From contig NC_064544.1 of the NCBI RefSeq assembly GCF_023856365.1, positions 26,631,920 to 26,695,919 of the forward strand: 64,000 nt of DNA, given 5' to 3'. This DNA comes from Brienomyrus brachyistius. Taxonomy: Eukaryota; Chordata; Actinopteri; Osteoglossiformes; Mormyridae. Below the pieces are notes generated by a model. The model searched no databases. It was not told the DNA's origin and saw only the letters and a list, made by a program, of their open reading frames with translations. The translations under genes and the position numbers were made by a program. Positions 46,700-58,357 of the stretch are shown here, piece by piece (the first letter of the stretch is position 1; the number at the start of each line of letters is the position of its first letter).

Positions 46700-46995
46700 T
46701 ATTGTTAGCAAACAGTTGGGGAGCATCAAAGCAAAGGAAGGCAGCAGACTGAACAAACTCATTAGGGAGCCTGAGTCTGCTATTGGCTCCAAGCTTGTCA
46801 GTGTGGAGGAGGGGGCCAGGGGCAGAATACTGGCGAAGCTGCTGGAAATTATGGGCAATGCCTCTCACCCCCCCAAATAAAACACTAGAGAAACTCAGGA
46901 GTAGCTTCAGCAACCGACTCATTCAACCTGCTGCATTAAGGAACGATGCAGGAAATCACTCCTGCCCAGTGCTATTAGATTCTTTAATTTAACAA
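46700..46995 (+). mobile_element. LINE 3' coding fragment
   Basis: The broken plus-strand reading matches the C-terminal region of CR1/Rex1-group LINEs: an 'RLNKLIREPESAIGSKL'-like part, then a conserved end (R-L-I-Q-P-A-A-L-R) before the stop. The same region is represented in the element at 51,850. Confidence 0.5.
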
Positions 46996-47838
46996 TCCAT
47001 GACACACCTGTCCAATCGAAAGCCAAATGAAGTTCTGAAGGTAAGCCTTGCTAAATGAGTCCCCCTACAGGCGCAATCGCGTCATTGCATTTAAGGTGGA
47101 TCGGAAAATCCGAATAAGGAGAACAAGGAGCCAACTTCAGCCTCGACGAGCAAAGATACAACATACAGAGGCGAGTGGAAACGGAGTGAACGGCTTTGTC
47201 TGTAAACTTAACTCATTGAAGACCTCATTCATTCGCGCATGTGCCGTGACACTCACAATAAAGCAGGACTGTCACTTAAGAAATCTTACCGCAAATATAT
47301 TATTCCACTGTAAACCTGTCAGAAAGTCCCTTTTATTGCGAATAGATTCAATAAATCCCTTATATTTACTTGTATGGGTCTCTAGGAGAATATCTCCTAG
47401 TCGCTATTTTATATGGTTTGTGGTTGTACTAGTGATTCTTTCAGTTACGATGTGTTTATGAGAGAAGACAGGGTGCAGGAGAGTAACATCACAGTGGACC
47501 CTGAGCTGAGGTCATTTTTCCATATTGCATGGCCTGATATTCGTGGCGGAATCTCGTGATTTGTGCGTGATTTTAATAATTCCCGGAAATGCAGCATATA
47601 TAATTCGGGACATTACCGCACTTAAACTGTCATGTAAGTAAAAATTAATATAAATAAAAATGGAAAAAATAATATCACTTTATATATTGTCACTGAAGCA
47701 GCAATACTTTACAAATAAAAAACTAACTGTACACAGCGCCACTACAGACATATGACGTCACACCTCTGATCCTGATATACTCGAATCCCCCAATGTTAAT
47801 ACTGTGTTTTAAGCGATAAAACAGAAAGGCTCACTTGC
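46996..47838. other. Intronic stretch, no recognised feature
   Basis: A 137-codon plus-strand open frame at 47,048-47,461 has no recognisable domain and no coding neighbours. Treated as chance. Confidence 0.4.
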
Positions 47839-48183
47839 CTACTTCCTGTATTTCCACCCGTGCTTCATGGTTCTCCTGCTCTGTATAAACCACACACTTG
47901 TACACTCCTGCATCTGCAGTCCTCACACCCTCAACCAGCAGAGAGAAGTTGCCTTTGGGGATTTCCTGAGGGAAGAAGTGTGCTCTGCCCCTGTAGGCGT
48001 CCCCCTGTGATTCAGGTCTGCTCTGACCCCCCTGGAATAGGTGCACGATGGTGTCTGAATCAGTCCTTCTCCAGTCCACCTCCAGCTCCTCCAAAGGCAG
48101 GGGTCTGTCCACAAAGCAGGGCAGCAGTACAGCTCCTCCCAGCCGGGCTGTTAGAGGACCAGCAGAGCCGTGTAGCAGGAAAC
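47839..48183 (-). CDS. Ig V-type domain exon 1 of butyrophilin/B7-like gene
   Basis: A 345-bp exon entering in phase 1 (acceptor ...cttattcctgtgcag). The only donor that keeps phase 1 is GC-type (G|gcaagt), joining to the next Ig exon as Glu at the junction. It encodes 115 residues: B-strand AVLLPCFV, C-strand LEVDWRRT, D/E region RAHFFPQEIPKGNFS, F-strand TADAGVYKCVV. This is a typical IgV fold of fish butyrophilin/B7/MOG-like receptors, at the membrane-distal end of the protein. Confidence 0.85.
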
Positions 48184-48330
48184 CTGCACAGGAATAAGAG
48201 ATATAAAATCACTTAATGCATCAAAGGATTAAACAATAAGCACAGAATATACATTGCAACGCAGTTACTTGAATATTTGGTAAGCAAATATTTGTATAAT
48301 AATTAGTACACACAAAATAAGAACAACGTC

Positions 48331-48377
48331 CCATCCATCCATTTTCCAAACCGCTTATCCTATTGGGTCGCGGGGGA
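48331..48377 (-). repeat. SINE end fragment
   Basis: 'ccatccatccattttccaaa' followed by 'ccgcttatcctattgggtcg' is the 3' end of the GATG-tail SINE family, severely truncated. Confidence 0.75.
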
Positions 48378-48458
48378 TAAGAACAACGTACTCAATTAAA
48401 TTTCAACATTATTATACGAGTTACCAGACACGTAAAACTGTCTTCATAATATATATAC

Positions 48459-48519
48459 CGTCAGAGTTAATGACGAACTTCAACACGATCAAAATAGCGC
48501 TGAAAGTATTGACTTGCAT
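48459..48519 (-). CDS. Signal-peptide exon of the butyrophilin/B7-like gene
   Basis: The ATG at 48,519 opens 20 codons plus one base, ending at a gtatat donor in phase 1. The peptide MQVNTFSAILIVLKFVINSD has a hydrophobic core and a short polar end, as a secretory signal. It joins in frame to the Ig exon at 48,183 through a Gly codon. The start was chosen because it is the first ATG with this property and the frame and phase agree with the next exon. The donor is weaker than most. Confidence 0.7.
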
Positions 48520-48663
48520 CGCCGCCTTCAGTCTTGTACAGAGAACTGTTTCTATGTAAGACAAGGCCAGATTTTGCTGTATATTTTCGTTTTTACGAAC
48601 AGTCTATATGCGCATTTTTTAACCCAGTAATCGTACTCACGAAATTCCATTTTCTGGCCATAC

Positions 48664-48678
48664 TTTTACTTTCAGTTT
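48664..48678 (-). promoter_or_regulatory. IRF/ISRE-like site upstream of the Ig gene
   Basis: Minus sense reads AAACTGAAAGTAAAA, matching the AANNGAAA core bound by interferon regulatory factors, about 150 bp upstream of the start codon. This is a sequence match only. Confidence 0.35.
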
Positions 48679-49094
48679 ACACTTGGAGCGGAAACACTCC
48701 CAACACATTTTAATTATGGCAAAGGGCGGATCGCATGTCTATGTTTCCCTGATCAAATGCAAATCGCTTAAGTGACGGTTAAGTGGCTGATTGTTAACTT
48801 AAATGAAAACTTTGTTATAACACGTACAAAAATATAAGCTACAACAACAAGGGGGTATAGAAAGTGAGTTTAGCGATGGATCCCTAATTAATAAACATGG
48901 ACAACTTCCATTATACTGTATAAGTCGAGATTTTAACAAACGTCTGTACGTTACCACAATACATTTTAAAAGAAACAAGTGAGATGCAGTTGAAGTGCAG
49001 ACTGTCATCTTTAATTCAGTGGGTAAAACAAAAACATTGCATAACTAAAGTGATTTTTCTACACAATCCCCTCCTATCAGGTGCTCATACTGTA
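48679..49094. other. Upstream region of the Ig gene
   Basis: No clear TATA box or CpG-rich promoter and no repeat recognised before the Tc1 element. Confidence 0.4.
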
Positions 49095-50992
49095 AGTAAT
49101 TGGACAAATTAATATAACTGCAAATAAAATGTTCAATTCTAATACTTAGTTGAAAACCCTTTGCACGCAATGACTGCCTGAAGTCTTGAACTCATGGACA
49201 TGACCAGACGCTGGGTTTCCTCCTTAATGCTCTGCCAGGCCTTTACTGCAGCAGCTTTCAGTTGCTGTTTGTTTGAGGGTCTTTAGACTTAGGTAGTTTA
49301 GACTTTAGCAAGTGAAATGCTGCTCAATGGGTTTGAGATCAGGTGACTGACTTGGCTATTCTAGAATATTCCACTTCTTTGCTTTAATAAAGTCCTGGGT
49401 TGCTTTTGATGTGTGTTTTGGGTCATTGTCGATCTGTGTTATGAAACGCCGGCCAATCAATTTGGCTGGATTTGAGCAGACATGATGTCTCTGAACACCT
49501 CAGCATTCATTCAGCTGCTTCCATCCTGTGTCATGTGAGGGGCTGAACTTTGTCCTACAACTTTGTGACACTGAAAATAGGAACCAGCTTGCAGGCAGGG
49601 CAGGGGGCCTCACTCTGTGGAACAGAAAAAGCAGAAGGTGTGTGTTGCAGGGTCGTTGTGACATTATGCTTACTCTTGACCTACTGGGCTTAACAAAGGG
49701 AGGGGATGCTAAAGCCGCAAAAGATATGACAAAAGGGTGGGTGTGGGTATTAACTAACAGCAGATGTCAAAATAGAGCTGTATGTCACGGGAGTGGAAAA
49801 TCTCAGGTGCCCCAGACTGCTATATAAGCCAAACACAGACAACAGAATTTGAGCTTCCTCAGGTATGTACTGTTTGTGCATCTGAGCGTGGCTCCCGGAT
49901 CGCGATCTGTGAAAGGAATAAAGGGCTGACTTACAACCACCCTTCGCCTCACGTGTGTGTTTCTTTCCTCATCAACGGATTCGACGTAGTCAGGCTCCAA
50001 CACACATCATCAAGAAACACTAAAGACCCAGTGCCACTGGCAGCCATGCACGCCCAAACCATCACACTGCCTCCACCATGTTTTACAGATGATGCAGTGT
50101 TCTTTGGATCATAAGCTGTTCCAGCCCTTCTCCACACTTTTTCTTTCCATCATTCTGATACAGGTTGATCTTCGTTTCATCTGTCCAAAGAATGCTGTTC
50201 CAGAACTGTACTGGCTTTTTTAGATGTTTTTTGCAAAGTCCAATCTAGCCTTTCTATTCTTAAGGCTTATGAGTGGCTTGCATCTTGCAGTGAACCCTCT
50301 GTATTTGCTGTCATGCAGTCTTCTCTTTATGGTAGACTTGGATATTGATACGCCAACCTCCTGGAGAGTGTTGTTCACTTGGTTGGCTGTTACGCAGGGG
50401 TTTCTGTTCACCATGGAAACGGTTCTGCGATCATCCACCACTGTAGTCTTCCATGGACGTCCAGGCCTTTTTGCGTGTCTGAGCTGACCAATGCTTTCTT
50501 TCATTCTCAGGATGTACCAAACTGTGGATTTTGTCACTCCTAATGTTGTGGCAATTTCTCCAATTGTTTTTTTCTGTTTTCGCAGCCTCAGGGTGGCCTG
50601 TTTCACCTGCATACTGAGTTCCTTTCACTGCATGTTGTATGTTCACACCTCAATCTTCCAAATGCAAGTAGGACACCTCAAATCAACTCCAGGCCTTTTA
50701 TCTGCTTAATTGATAATGAAAGAACGAAGGAATTGCCCACACTTGTCCATGAAATAGCTTTTAAGTGAATTGTCCAATTACTTTTGTCCCCTTTAAAAAG
50801 AGGGCGGCACATGTTAACGAGCTGAAACTCCTAAACCCTTCATCCAGTTTGAATGTGGAAACCCTAACATGAAGTCTGAGAGTCTGCACTTTATGTCCAT
50901 GTCCATTGTATAACTTCAATTGGAATATATTTCGGTAAATAGGTAAAATAGTAATACTTGTCCCAGTGTCCAAATATATATGGATCTAACAG
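49095..50992 (-). mobile_element. Tc1-like transposon, broken
   Basis: The transposase reads on the minus strand. The N-terminal HTH region lies at 50,220-50,612 (IGEIATTLGVTKSTVWYIL; RPGRPWKTT). The first catalytic region is near 50,180 (SILWTDETKINLYQ), and VKHGGGSVMVWACMAASGTG is near 50,050. The later DNDPKHTSK region is near 49,410. Stops and frameshifts are present. The right terminus has the 'gtccaaatatatatgg' repeat typical of Tc1 ends. The left terminus is truncated. A 472-bp LTR splits the gene. Confidence 0.85.
49535..50006 (+). mobile_element. Solo LTR inserted in the Tc1 element
   Basis: The segment starts with (g)TG and ends with CA. It is flanked by tcat on both sides (49,531-49,534; 50,007-50,010) and interrupts the Tc1 reading exactly. 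Inside are a TATA-like tatataag at 49,821 and AATAAA at 49,917, the expected U3-R order about 95 bp apart. No internal retroviral genes remain, as after LTR-LTR recombination. The family is unknown. Confidence 0.7.
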
Positions 50993-51849
50993 TATATGTT
51001 ATGTGATGCCTGAGAAACAAAATTATCAATAAATGTATTGAATAAAATGAGCATTTCTCTAGATGCTTCCTCTATGATGACCCTCGACCCAAGTAAGCAG
51101 TTTAAAAGAGCAAGAACCACTATGTTAGAATAATAACAATGACCAAAATCTCTGCGAAAAACTATTTTTTTGTAAAAAAAAAATACATATTTCAAGTGTA
51201 GTACAATGTTAATGATGCATATAGCAAAAACTGAACTCATATAATTTGATGTTATATCTTTAAAAAAATATTGTTTTATATTAATGGTTTCTCAGACATT
51301 TAATGTTGGTTGCTTTACAGGTGCAGAGCAGTTGTGAATTTTGATTTAAAAAAAAAAAAAGAACATAAAAACCAAACAAATCACAGGAAAATGTGTTATT
51401 TAATCAGGCATCACCTGTATGAATGTACATGCTGAGGCTTTGAGTTCTGTGTAATATTTCACGCGTGTTTTAAGCCCTGCAACCTCTGTCACGTGGTTTC
51501 CACCTTCAAATGGAAAATGACACATATATACAGTGTGTCAGAATCAGGGGTGTGGGAAAGGGGGGTGGGGAGCACCCCCCAATATCAGCAGACCCCCCCT
51601 TCCTTCCCAAAAAATAAGGAACATACTCTCATTTATGTATTTATCTTTCACCATGAATCTGACAGTTACTGAGGCCAATTTGCTGGGCATTCAGAGCACA
51701 AGGACAAAACATATACGTGAGGAAGACTGTCGGTCTGTATCTGACAAACTTATTTTATCTTTTGGATCAGTTACATTTTTAGTGAAAGTTATGTTTAGTT
51801 GTGAAGCTGTACTATAAATAGTGAGTCTTAGTTTAAATGATGAGATCTT
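50993..51849. other. Intergenic stretch
   Basis: AT-rich with an A-run near 51,345. No gene is recognised. Confidence 0.4.
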
Positions 51850-52925
51850 CATCATGAGATCTGCACTATCAGACTGAGCACAGGTGCTCCTCAGGGCTGC
51901 GTTCTCAGTCCACTTCTTTTCACACTCCTGACCCATGACTGCACTGCCCTGCACAGCTCAAACCACATCATCAAATTCGCAGACGACACGACGGTGGTGG
52001 GGCTCATCAGCAACAACGATGAGTCGGCGTATAGAGACGAGGTTCAGCAGCTGTCCACGTGGTGCAGTGAGAACAACCTGTCGCTGAATGTGGACAAAAC
52101 CAAGGAAATGGTTGTCGACTTCAGGAGAACTCGCCCCAGCCACACACCACTCAGCATCCACGGTTCCACGGTTGAGATGGTAAAAAACACCAAGTTCCTG
52201 GGAGTTCACATCTCAGACGACCTCACCTGGACCACCAACACCACCTCCATCACCAAAAAGGCCCAGCAACGTCTCCACTTCCTGAGACGGCTTAAGCGAG
52301 CCAACCTCCCACCCTCACCGTGTTCTACAGGGGCACCATAGAGAGCGTCCTGACCAGCTGCATCTCCATCTGGTTTGGAAACAGCACGGTTTCCGATAAC
52401 CGACGGCTTCAAAGGATCGTCAAAGCAGCTGGAAACATCATCGGTGCGTCTCTCCCATCGCTGCAAGACATCTTCAACAAGCGCTGCATCAGGAGGGCCT
52501 CCTGCATCGTGCTTGACTCCTCTCATCCTTCACACGGACTCTTCACACTCCTCCCATCTGGCAGACGCTATCGCAGCATCAGGACTTGATCTTCCAGGCT
52601 GCGGGATAGCTTTTTCCCACTAGCCATTAGACTCCTGAACACACTTACCCCCCACACACACCCGGACTGCTAACAAGTTGACTCCTGCACATCTGCACTT
52701 TACACACAAACTCTGCTACAAGCATTTTTGCACTTCTGCCACTTATTTGCACATTTTCCACATATAACTATTGTAACCTCCTCTATCTCCAAGTATAGTA
52801 CATTTTTTTGTATACGTTATATTTATTGCACTGAAAAAAACTGGAGCCACGTCATCTTGTCTCTCTATGTACCTGTACAGTATATAGCAGAGATGACAAT
52901 AAAGTTTACTTTGACGTTGAAGTTT
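51850..52925 (+). mobile_element. CR1/Rex1-group LINE, 3' half
   Basis: It begins within the RT (RLSTGAPQGCVLSPLLF; KFADDTTVVGL; NLSLNVDKTKEMVVDFRR) and runs through the C-terminal region (LQRIVKAAGNIIGASLPS; HPSHGLFTLLPSGRRYRSIR). A frameshift lies near 52,310. The 3' end has an 'agatgacaataaagtttact' tail with a small duplication of the end. It is 5'-truncated. Confidence 0.8.
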
Positions 52926-53027
52926 ACTTTGACTTCACTTCAAAATCTTTCTTATTCGCCTCCTTTCATGATATGACTATTGCATGTTTACCCATTGTGA
53001 TGTCACAATATATATCACATCCCATCC

Positions 53028-53393
53028 ATCCATCCATTTACCAAACTGCTTATCCTACTGGGTCGCGGGGGGTCCGGAGCCTATCCCGGAAGCAATGGGC
53101 ACGAGGCAGGGAACAACTCTGGATGGGGGGGCCAGCCCATCGCAGGGCACACTCACACACCAGTCACTCTCACATGCACGCCTACGGGCAATTTAGCAAG
53201 TCCAATTAGCCTCAGCTAATGTCAGCTAATGTCTTTGGACTGTGGGGGGAAATCGGAGTACCCGGAGGAAACCCCACGACGACATGGGGAGAACATGCAA
53301 ACTCCACACACATGTGACACAGGCGGAGACTCGAACCCGGATCCCAGAGGTGTGAGGCAACAGTGCTAACCACTGCACCACCATGTCGCCCCC
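53028..53393 (-). mobile_element. tRNA-derived SINE with GATG tail
   Basis: Near full-length copy in reverse orientation, from ccatccatccatcc at the left to the tRNA-like head (cagtgctaaccactgcacca) at the right. A short duplication 'cagctaatgt' lies near 53,215-53,230. Confidence 0.85.
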
Positions 53394-53624
53394 ATCACAC
53401 CCCCCCCCCAAAAAAATATTCCACATTTGATCACCCCCCAGTTTATAACTGAACCCGTTTTCTGGATTACTTCCCCAAAAATTAATTGGAATTTACCATC
53501 CATTCTCAATTCAATTCCTAACTGCTCCCAACTCTAGATTAGAGTCCACAGATTGACCTGGTCCTTTAAAGTCTTTGAGGACAGTGTTTAAAAGACTGAC
53601 TGGTACCTAATTAAGCTGAAATCT

Positions 53625-54330
53625 CACCACTGTCCTGACCCTGTTCATGGCTTTTAGTGTCTCCCCTTGGTTTTATCCAACCAGCCTGTCTGCAGCCACA
53701 TCTGTTACCCATCCTGAGCCTATACTTGTATCCCAGGGCTCCTGTCTCTGGGCATAAGGCCGGGGTACACCCTGGGCAGAGTGCCAGATTCCCACAGGAC
53801 AAATTCCCACACACACACACACACACATACACACACAATCATTCTCTATTGGAACTTAAGAGACAGCAATTAGCCTGACTGTGTTTCTTTGGACTGATTA
53901 AGCTGGTTATCCTGTGATTCTCGTTTGGTGAGTTTTGTTTTTTGTCTGGTTCCTCATTGCCGGCTGATTTTTGTATCATACTCTCCTCCTGTATTCCCAG
54001 CACACACTGCTTTGTATTGATTATTACTGTTGTATGGTGTTATTGTTGTTGTTGTCCTGATTTGTATTAAATTCACTGTCTTGATCCTGTTCTTGGCTTT
54101 TAGTGTCTCCCCTTGGTTTTATCCAACCAGCCTGTCTGCAGCCACACCTGTCTCTCACTGGGCATAAGGCTGGGGTACACCCTGGGCAGGATGCCAGTTT
54201 CCTGCAGGTTAAATTCACAGAAATGCACACACATAATCATACTCTATAGGCAATTTAGAGACACCAATTAAGCTGACTGTGTGTCATTGGACTGGTTGAG
54301 CTGGTTATCCTGTGATTCTCATTGGGTAAT
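53625..54330. repeat. Two diverged copies of a SINE-like segment
   Basis: The block 53,625-53,935 ('tagtgtctccccttggtttt', 'ccagcctgtctgcagccaca', 'ggggtacaccctgggcag', 'gctggttatcctgtgattct') recurs at 54,075-54,330, about 450 bp on. A (CA)n run lies at about 53,810-53,838. Local duplication of a repeat. Confidence 0.75.
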
Positions 54331-55155
54331 TTTTGATTATGGCTACACAAGGCAAAGTCAGGTGATACAAATTCAGTTACTTTACTGGTATCAGTGTCAA
54401 GTTTTGTTTTTCTTTCACTGAAGAAAAATGCACCCAGAGCTGATGTCCAATCCCTGTTGTCACTGTGAGAGAGTTTAGGTACTTTATCTTTCACAGTGTG
54501 GTAATTACAGAAAGAGGTAGTGTAGCTTAATCAGAAACATTTCAGAATGAACATGCAGGACCTGAAGACTGTGAGCAGTGAGCATTTATACAGAATGTTG
54601 GTAATAACATTATACATTTCAACACTGCAAACAACACTGCAAAGTATGCCAGATAATCATCATTTTATATGCAAATATTTACACAGGGAGTATATTCCGG
54701 AATGTTGTCCTGAAACCAGTTTGCTTGTGATTAACTTTCCAAGTAATACATTCTTTCGCTAAGCAGTGTCTCTTCAATTGAAGTAAACAGGCCTTTATAT
54801 TAACAGATATTCTGAGGCAGATATGAAATGGTGACAAAATTCCATGTAAGAACAACATAATATACAGAGTTCAGTTCAGAAGAAGCAGGATAATCTGAAG
54901 AACCCCATGATGCTCTTCCCAGGTGACTTTATGCTGGTTTCAAGTAGAGTTACTGGTCCTTCCCAGTATATGTCTGCAAACCAGCTGTACAAACAATTTT
55001 TCATCTGCTACTCAGTAAATTCAGTGTCCTTCTTAAACGTAGCCTGGCAATGGTTAAATTACAATGTAGCTGTAATAAATTAAAAATATCGTATAATTAA
55101 ACGTGTATTCCATGTAACCATTACATTTCCTGCCAACACTGCCCTCTAGTGTTTA
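54331..55155. other. No recognised feature
   Basis: AT-rich sequence without a convincing exon or repeat. Confidence 0.4.
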
Positions 55156-55233
55156 TCACATGATCTGCGCTTCATTTGGTTTATTAGGATCAGTGGGTGA
55201 TGACGCCTCCATTTCCTGTTTGTCACGTGATCT
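55156..55233 (-). CDS. Candidate C-terminal tail exon, copy 1
   Basis: The acceptor (...actttatgcag) opens a 78-bp frame ending in TGA. It encodes a 25-residue hydrophilic tail with the core QEMEASSPTD. A similar exon with a similar acceptor flank lies at 61,135-61,242 (core QEMEASSPAD). The parent gene is not identified. A membrane receptor tail is an inference from the neighbourhood. Confidence 0.4.
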   Translation of the reverse strand, partial: RSRDKQEMEASSPTDPNKPNEAQIM

Positions 55234-56439
55234 CTGCATAAAGTGTCACTATTAGCTGAGACATTTCATATAAACAGGTTTTATCAAACAAGTAATGCAG
55301 GAAGCTACATCCACAATGCAGGGAGTAACCAGGACAGGGACCAACCCACTGCAGGACAGACATACCATTCACACTCACGGGCTCTATTAAATACTTGACA
55401 TAGTGACCAAGAAGAGTTTAACTTTCAGGTCACATGACTATTTTTAATCTAACAGAACATGAAACAACCAGCCATCAGTCTACAACCAAACATATAAGCA
55501 GTGATCAAACACTTAAACTTTTCAAATAAGATTAAAAAGAAGTTATTAAATATATTTACTGAAAATATCACAAACTTTGATGTGCAATATTCTCAGATGT
55601 GCAATATTCTTAGATGTGCAAAACAAAATCTGTGTTTTACTGCATTGCTTTTATTTTTTTCATCAGTATCTTTACAGTGTTTTACAGCATGCACCTTAAC
55701 AAAAGGTACTTCACTGCACTTTACATGTTTCACTCCTACCTATTTTTGCACCTCATGATGTTTGTTAAAGTGGGCATTTTACTTTTTCCTACAATGTCTT
55801 CTTAGGACTCATCCTGTGCCATATTACCTACCCTGGCTTTTACTTATCCTTCTTTCTGTAGTTCGCAAAGATTTATAGAAGTAACAGATGTAGTAACAAA
55901 TACAGTAATTGCTTGAAATAAATCATCTATCACAATTCATTAACTGTCTAAGTCGTTACGTCTGTAATCATTTGAGCCCCGGCATCAGCAGAACAGTCAG
56001 GGGTCTGTGTTTGCCTGAGCAAGGGCCTGAACCCCCAGCTGCAGGGGTGCTGTGTGTTGGCTGACTCTGTACTGTGACCTCGCCCCCCCCCCCCCCCCCC
56101 CCATCCCCAAAACAAAAGCTTTTAAGAGTAACACGAGGTAGGTGAAGAGAAGAATTGCAATATACTTGTGCAAATGGCAAATAATGGGTTTATATTTAAT
56201 TGCGGACAATGATTCACCAAACATGGATGTATTTGGACTGTGGAGAGAAATTGGAGTAAGTAGGAGAGCAGGGAACTGACTTATGTCTGCTTTTATATCT
56301 ACTGTAGTTAATCCATCTATTATGAACACATGAAGTGTTAAATAGGCAGGGAATAAATAATCTTTTCCCTTTGGGGTTCATCTGTACTCATTTCATGTGG
56401 TTATTATTGTTAATTAACCATTTGCTGCAGGCTCAGTGT
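55234..56439. other. Intergenic, poly-C run
   Basis: A poly-C run of about 18 bp lies at 56,084-56,102. Near 55,290-55,390 there is a phrase (accaacccactgcaggacag) like the body of fish SINEs. Nothing else is recognised. Confidence 0.4.
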
Positions 56440-56640
56440 TATGTGGGGGGTGGGCTGGTGCAGGGGGTAGCACTGGTCCCTCACTCCCGGAACCAGGCTT
56501 CGAGTCTCTGCATTGGCCCCCTGTGTGTGCAGTTTGCTGTTCTCCCCGTGTCGGTGTGGGGTTTCCTCTGGTCACTCCACACAGTCCAAAACATGCTGAG
56601 GACCCCCCCACAACCCTGAGTAGGATGAGGGGTTACAGAA
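56440..56640 (+). mobile_element. Decayed GATG-family SINE copy
   Basis: It carries 'gcagggggtagcactggtcc', a B-box remnant 'ggcttcgagtctctg', then 'gtgtggggtttcctctgg' and 'cagtccaaaacatgctgag'. The middle is deleted. Confidence 0.65.
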
Positions 56641-56727
56641 GATGGGGGGGTGTGGTCATTATTATGTTAATAATGTGATCTGCTACTGTACTAATTACTG
56701 TATTTATTAATTATTATTAATCTATAA

Positions 56728-57015
56728 ATAGATCTTTGTGAACTACTGAAAGGACAAATAATGAACAACAAAAAGTGAAATATTGATCTCACGTTTGTTC
56801 ATCGTTAATGAATCATGACGGATCAATTATTTCAAGCAGGTATGATATTTGCTACTACATGTGTTAATTTTGTAAACTTTTGTGAACAACTGAAGGAACA
56901 CAACGAATAACACAAAAAGTGAAATATTGATATGAATAATGATGCTTGTTCATTATTAATGAAAAACATCTTTTATCTCAAGTAGGTACTATATTTGTTC
57001 ATGATTTGTACTTGA
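56728..57015. repeat. Two diverged ~145-bp tandem copies
   Basis: 'cttttgtgaac' or 'ctttgtgaac', 'aaaaagtgaaatattgat', 'tgttcat' and 'caagtaggta'-type phrases occur twice in order. 'gaagtgttaccc' follows at about 57,040. It is probably a non-autonomous DNA element with an internal duplication. Confidence 0.6.
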
Positions 57016-57184
57016 GTACTAATTACTAAGAACAGTATTGTGAAGTGTTACCCATAAAAACAAAATGACAACAACATCATGTATTGTGGTACCCAAAATC
57101 TCATATCACAGAAATTTATTGAATATATTTTTGGATCATTTTGAAAGTTTGGTTAGCTATTTTGCATGACACATATATACACCA

Positions 57185-57665
57185 TCATCCATAACATTAA
57201 AACCACTGACAGGTAAGTGAATAACATTGATCTCATGGGGAGCAAAAGCTAGCAGATCTAGTCCCACAGGAGAGCTACTGTAGTACAAATTGTTGGAAAA
57301 GTCACTGCTGGCTGCGATATAAGTGTGTCAGGACACACAGTGCATTGCAGCTTGTTGTGTTTGTGGCTCCGTAGCTGCAGACCAGTCAGAGTGTCCATTC
57401 TGACCCCTATTCCACCACTGAAAGGGCGTATGACGGACACGTGAGCATCAGAACTGCACCTTGTAGCCATGGAAGAAGGTGGCCTGGTCTGATGAGGTAC
57501 ATTTCCTGTTACATCATGTGGACAGCTATGTGCGTGAGTGTCAGTTACCTGGGGGAGGGCTGGCATGAGGGTGCAGTTTGGGAAGAAGGCAAGCAGGCAG
57601 AGGCTGTGTGATGCCCTGGACAATGTTCTTCTGGGAGACTTTGGGTTCTGGCATTCATGTGGATA
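57185..57665 (+). mobile_element. Tc1-like transposon, internally deleted
   Basis: It carries 'ctgacaggtaagtgaataac', then transposase-derived text: 'gagctactgtagtacaaatt', 'ccgtagctgcagaccagtca', 'ggcctggtctgatgaggtac', 'ggaagaaggcaagcaggcag'. The order fits a fish Tc1-like element with much of the 5' coding part missing and frames broken. Confidence 0.7.
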
Positions 57666-57993
57666 AGTGTTCGTTTTGATTTAGTTTTAGTTTTTTGACA
57701 AAAAATGCAATTTAATTTTAGTCGTCTTTTAGTTGTCTATTTTTTATTTAGTATCGGTCTCGTTTTAGTCAAAGAAAATTCAGGGTATTTAGTCGACTAA
57801 ATCTACTTTAGATTTAGTTGTATAATTGAACAGTACATGCAGTTAATGAAACTAACAGGATTAGTCAGTCTAATGCATCATTTTCATATTTCTTTGAAAA
57901 TCTCACTGGTCAGTAACACACATGTTTCTAATTACATATTCAAAAAATATATGTTTGTGGCTAAAAAAAAATATATGCGTATATGCACTATAT
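57666..57993. other. No recognised feature
   Basis: AT-rich. 'ttagttttagt' and 'tagtcgacta'-type phrases suggest a decayed DNA element end. Confidence 0.3.
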
Positions 57994-58357
57994 AGGGGTG
58001 GCATGGTGGTGCAGTGGTTAGCACTGTTGCCTCACACCTCTGGGACCCAGGTTCAAGTCTCTGCCTGGGTCACATGTGTATGGAGTTTGCATGTTCTCTC
58101 CATGTCGTCGTGGGGTTTCCTCCGGGTACTCCGGTTTCCCCCCACAGTCCAAAAATATGGTGAGGCTTATTGGAGTTGCTAAATTGCGTGTAGGTGTGCA
58201 TGTGTGAGTATATGGTGTGTGAGTGTGCCCTGCGATGGGCTGGCCCCCCATCCTGGGTTGTTCCCTGCCTCATGTTTATTGCTTCCAGGATAGGCTCCAG
58301 ACCCCACCCAACCCAGTAGGATAAGCTGTTTGGAAAATGGATGGATGGATGGATGGA
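57994..58357 (+). mobile_element. tRNA-derived SINE with GATG tail
   Basis: Full-length-looking plus-strand copy: A-box tggtgcagtgg, B-box aggttcaagtct, body, and ggatggatggatggatg tail. It is the closest in this window to a family consensus. Confidence 0.85.

Noticed and set aside
47048..47461. 137-codon plus-strand ORF
   Set aside because: No domain, no splice context, AT-rich intron; consistent with chance.
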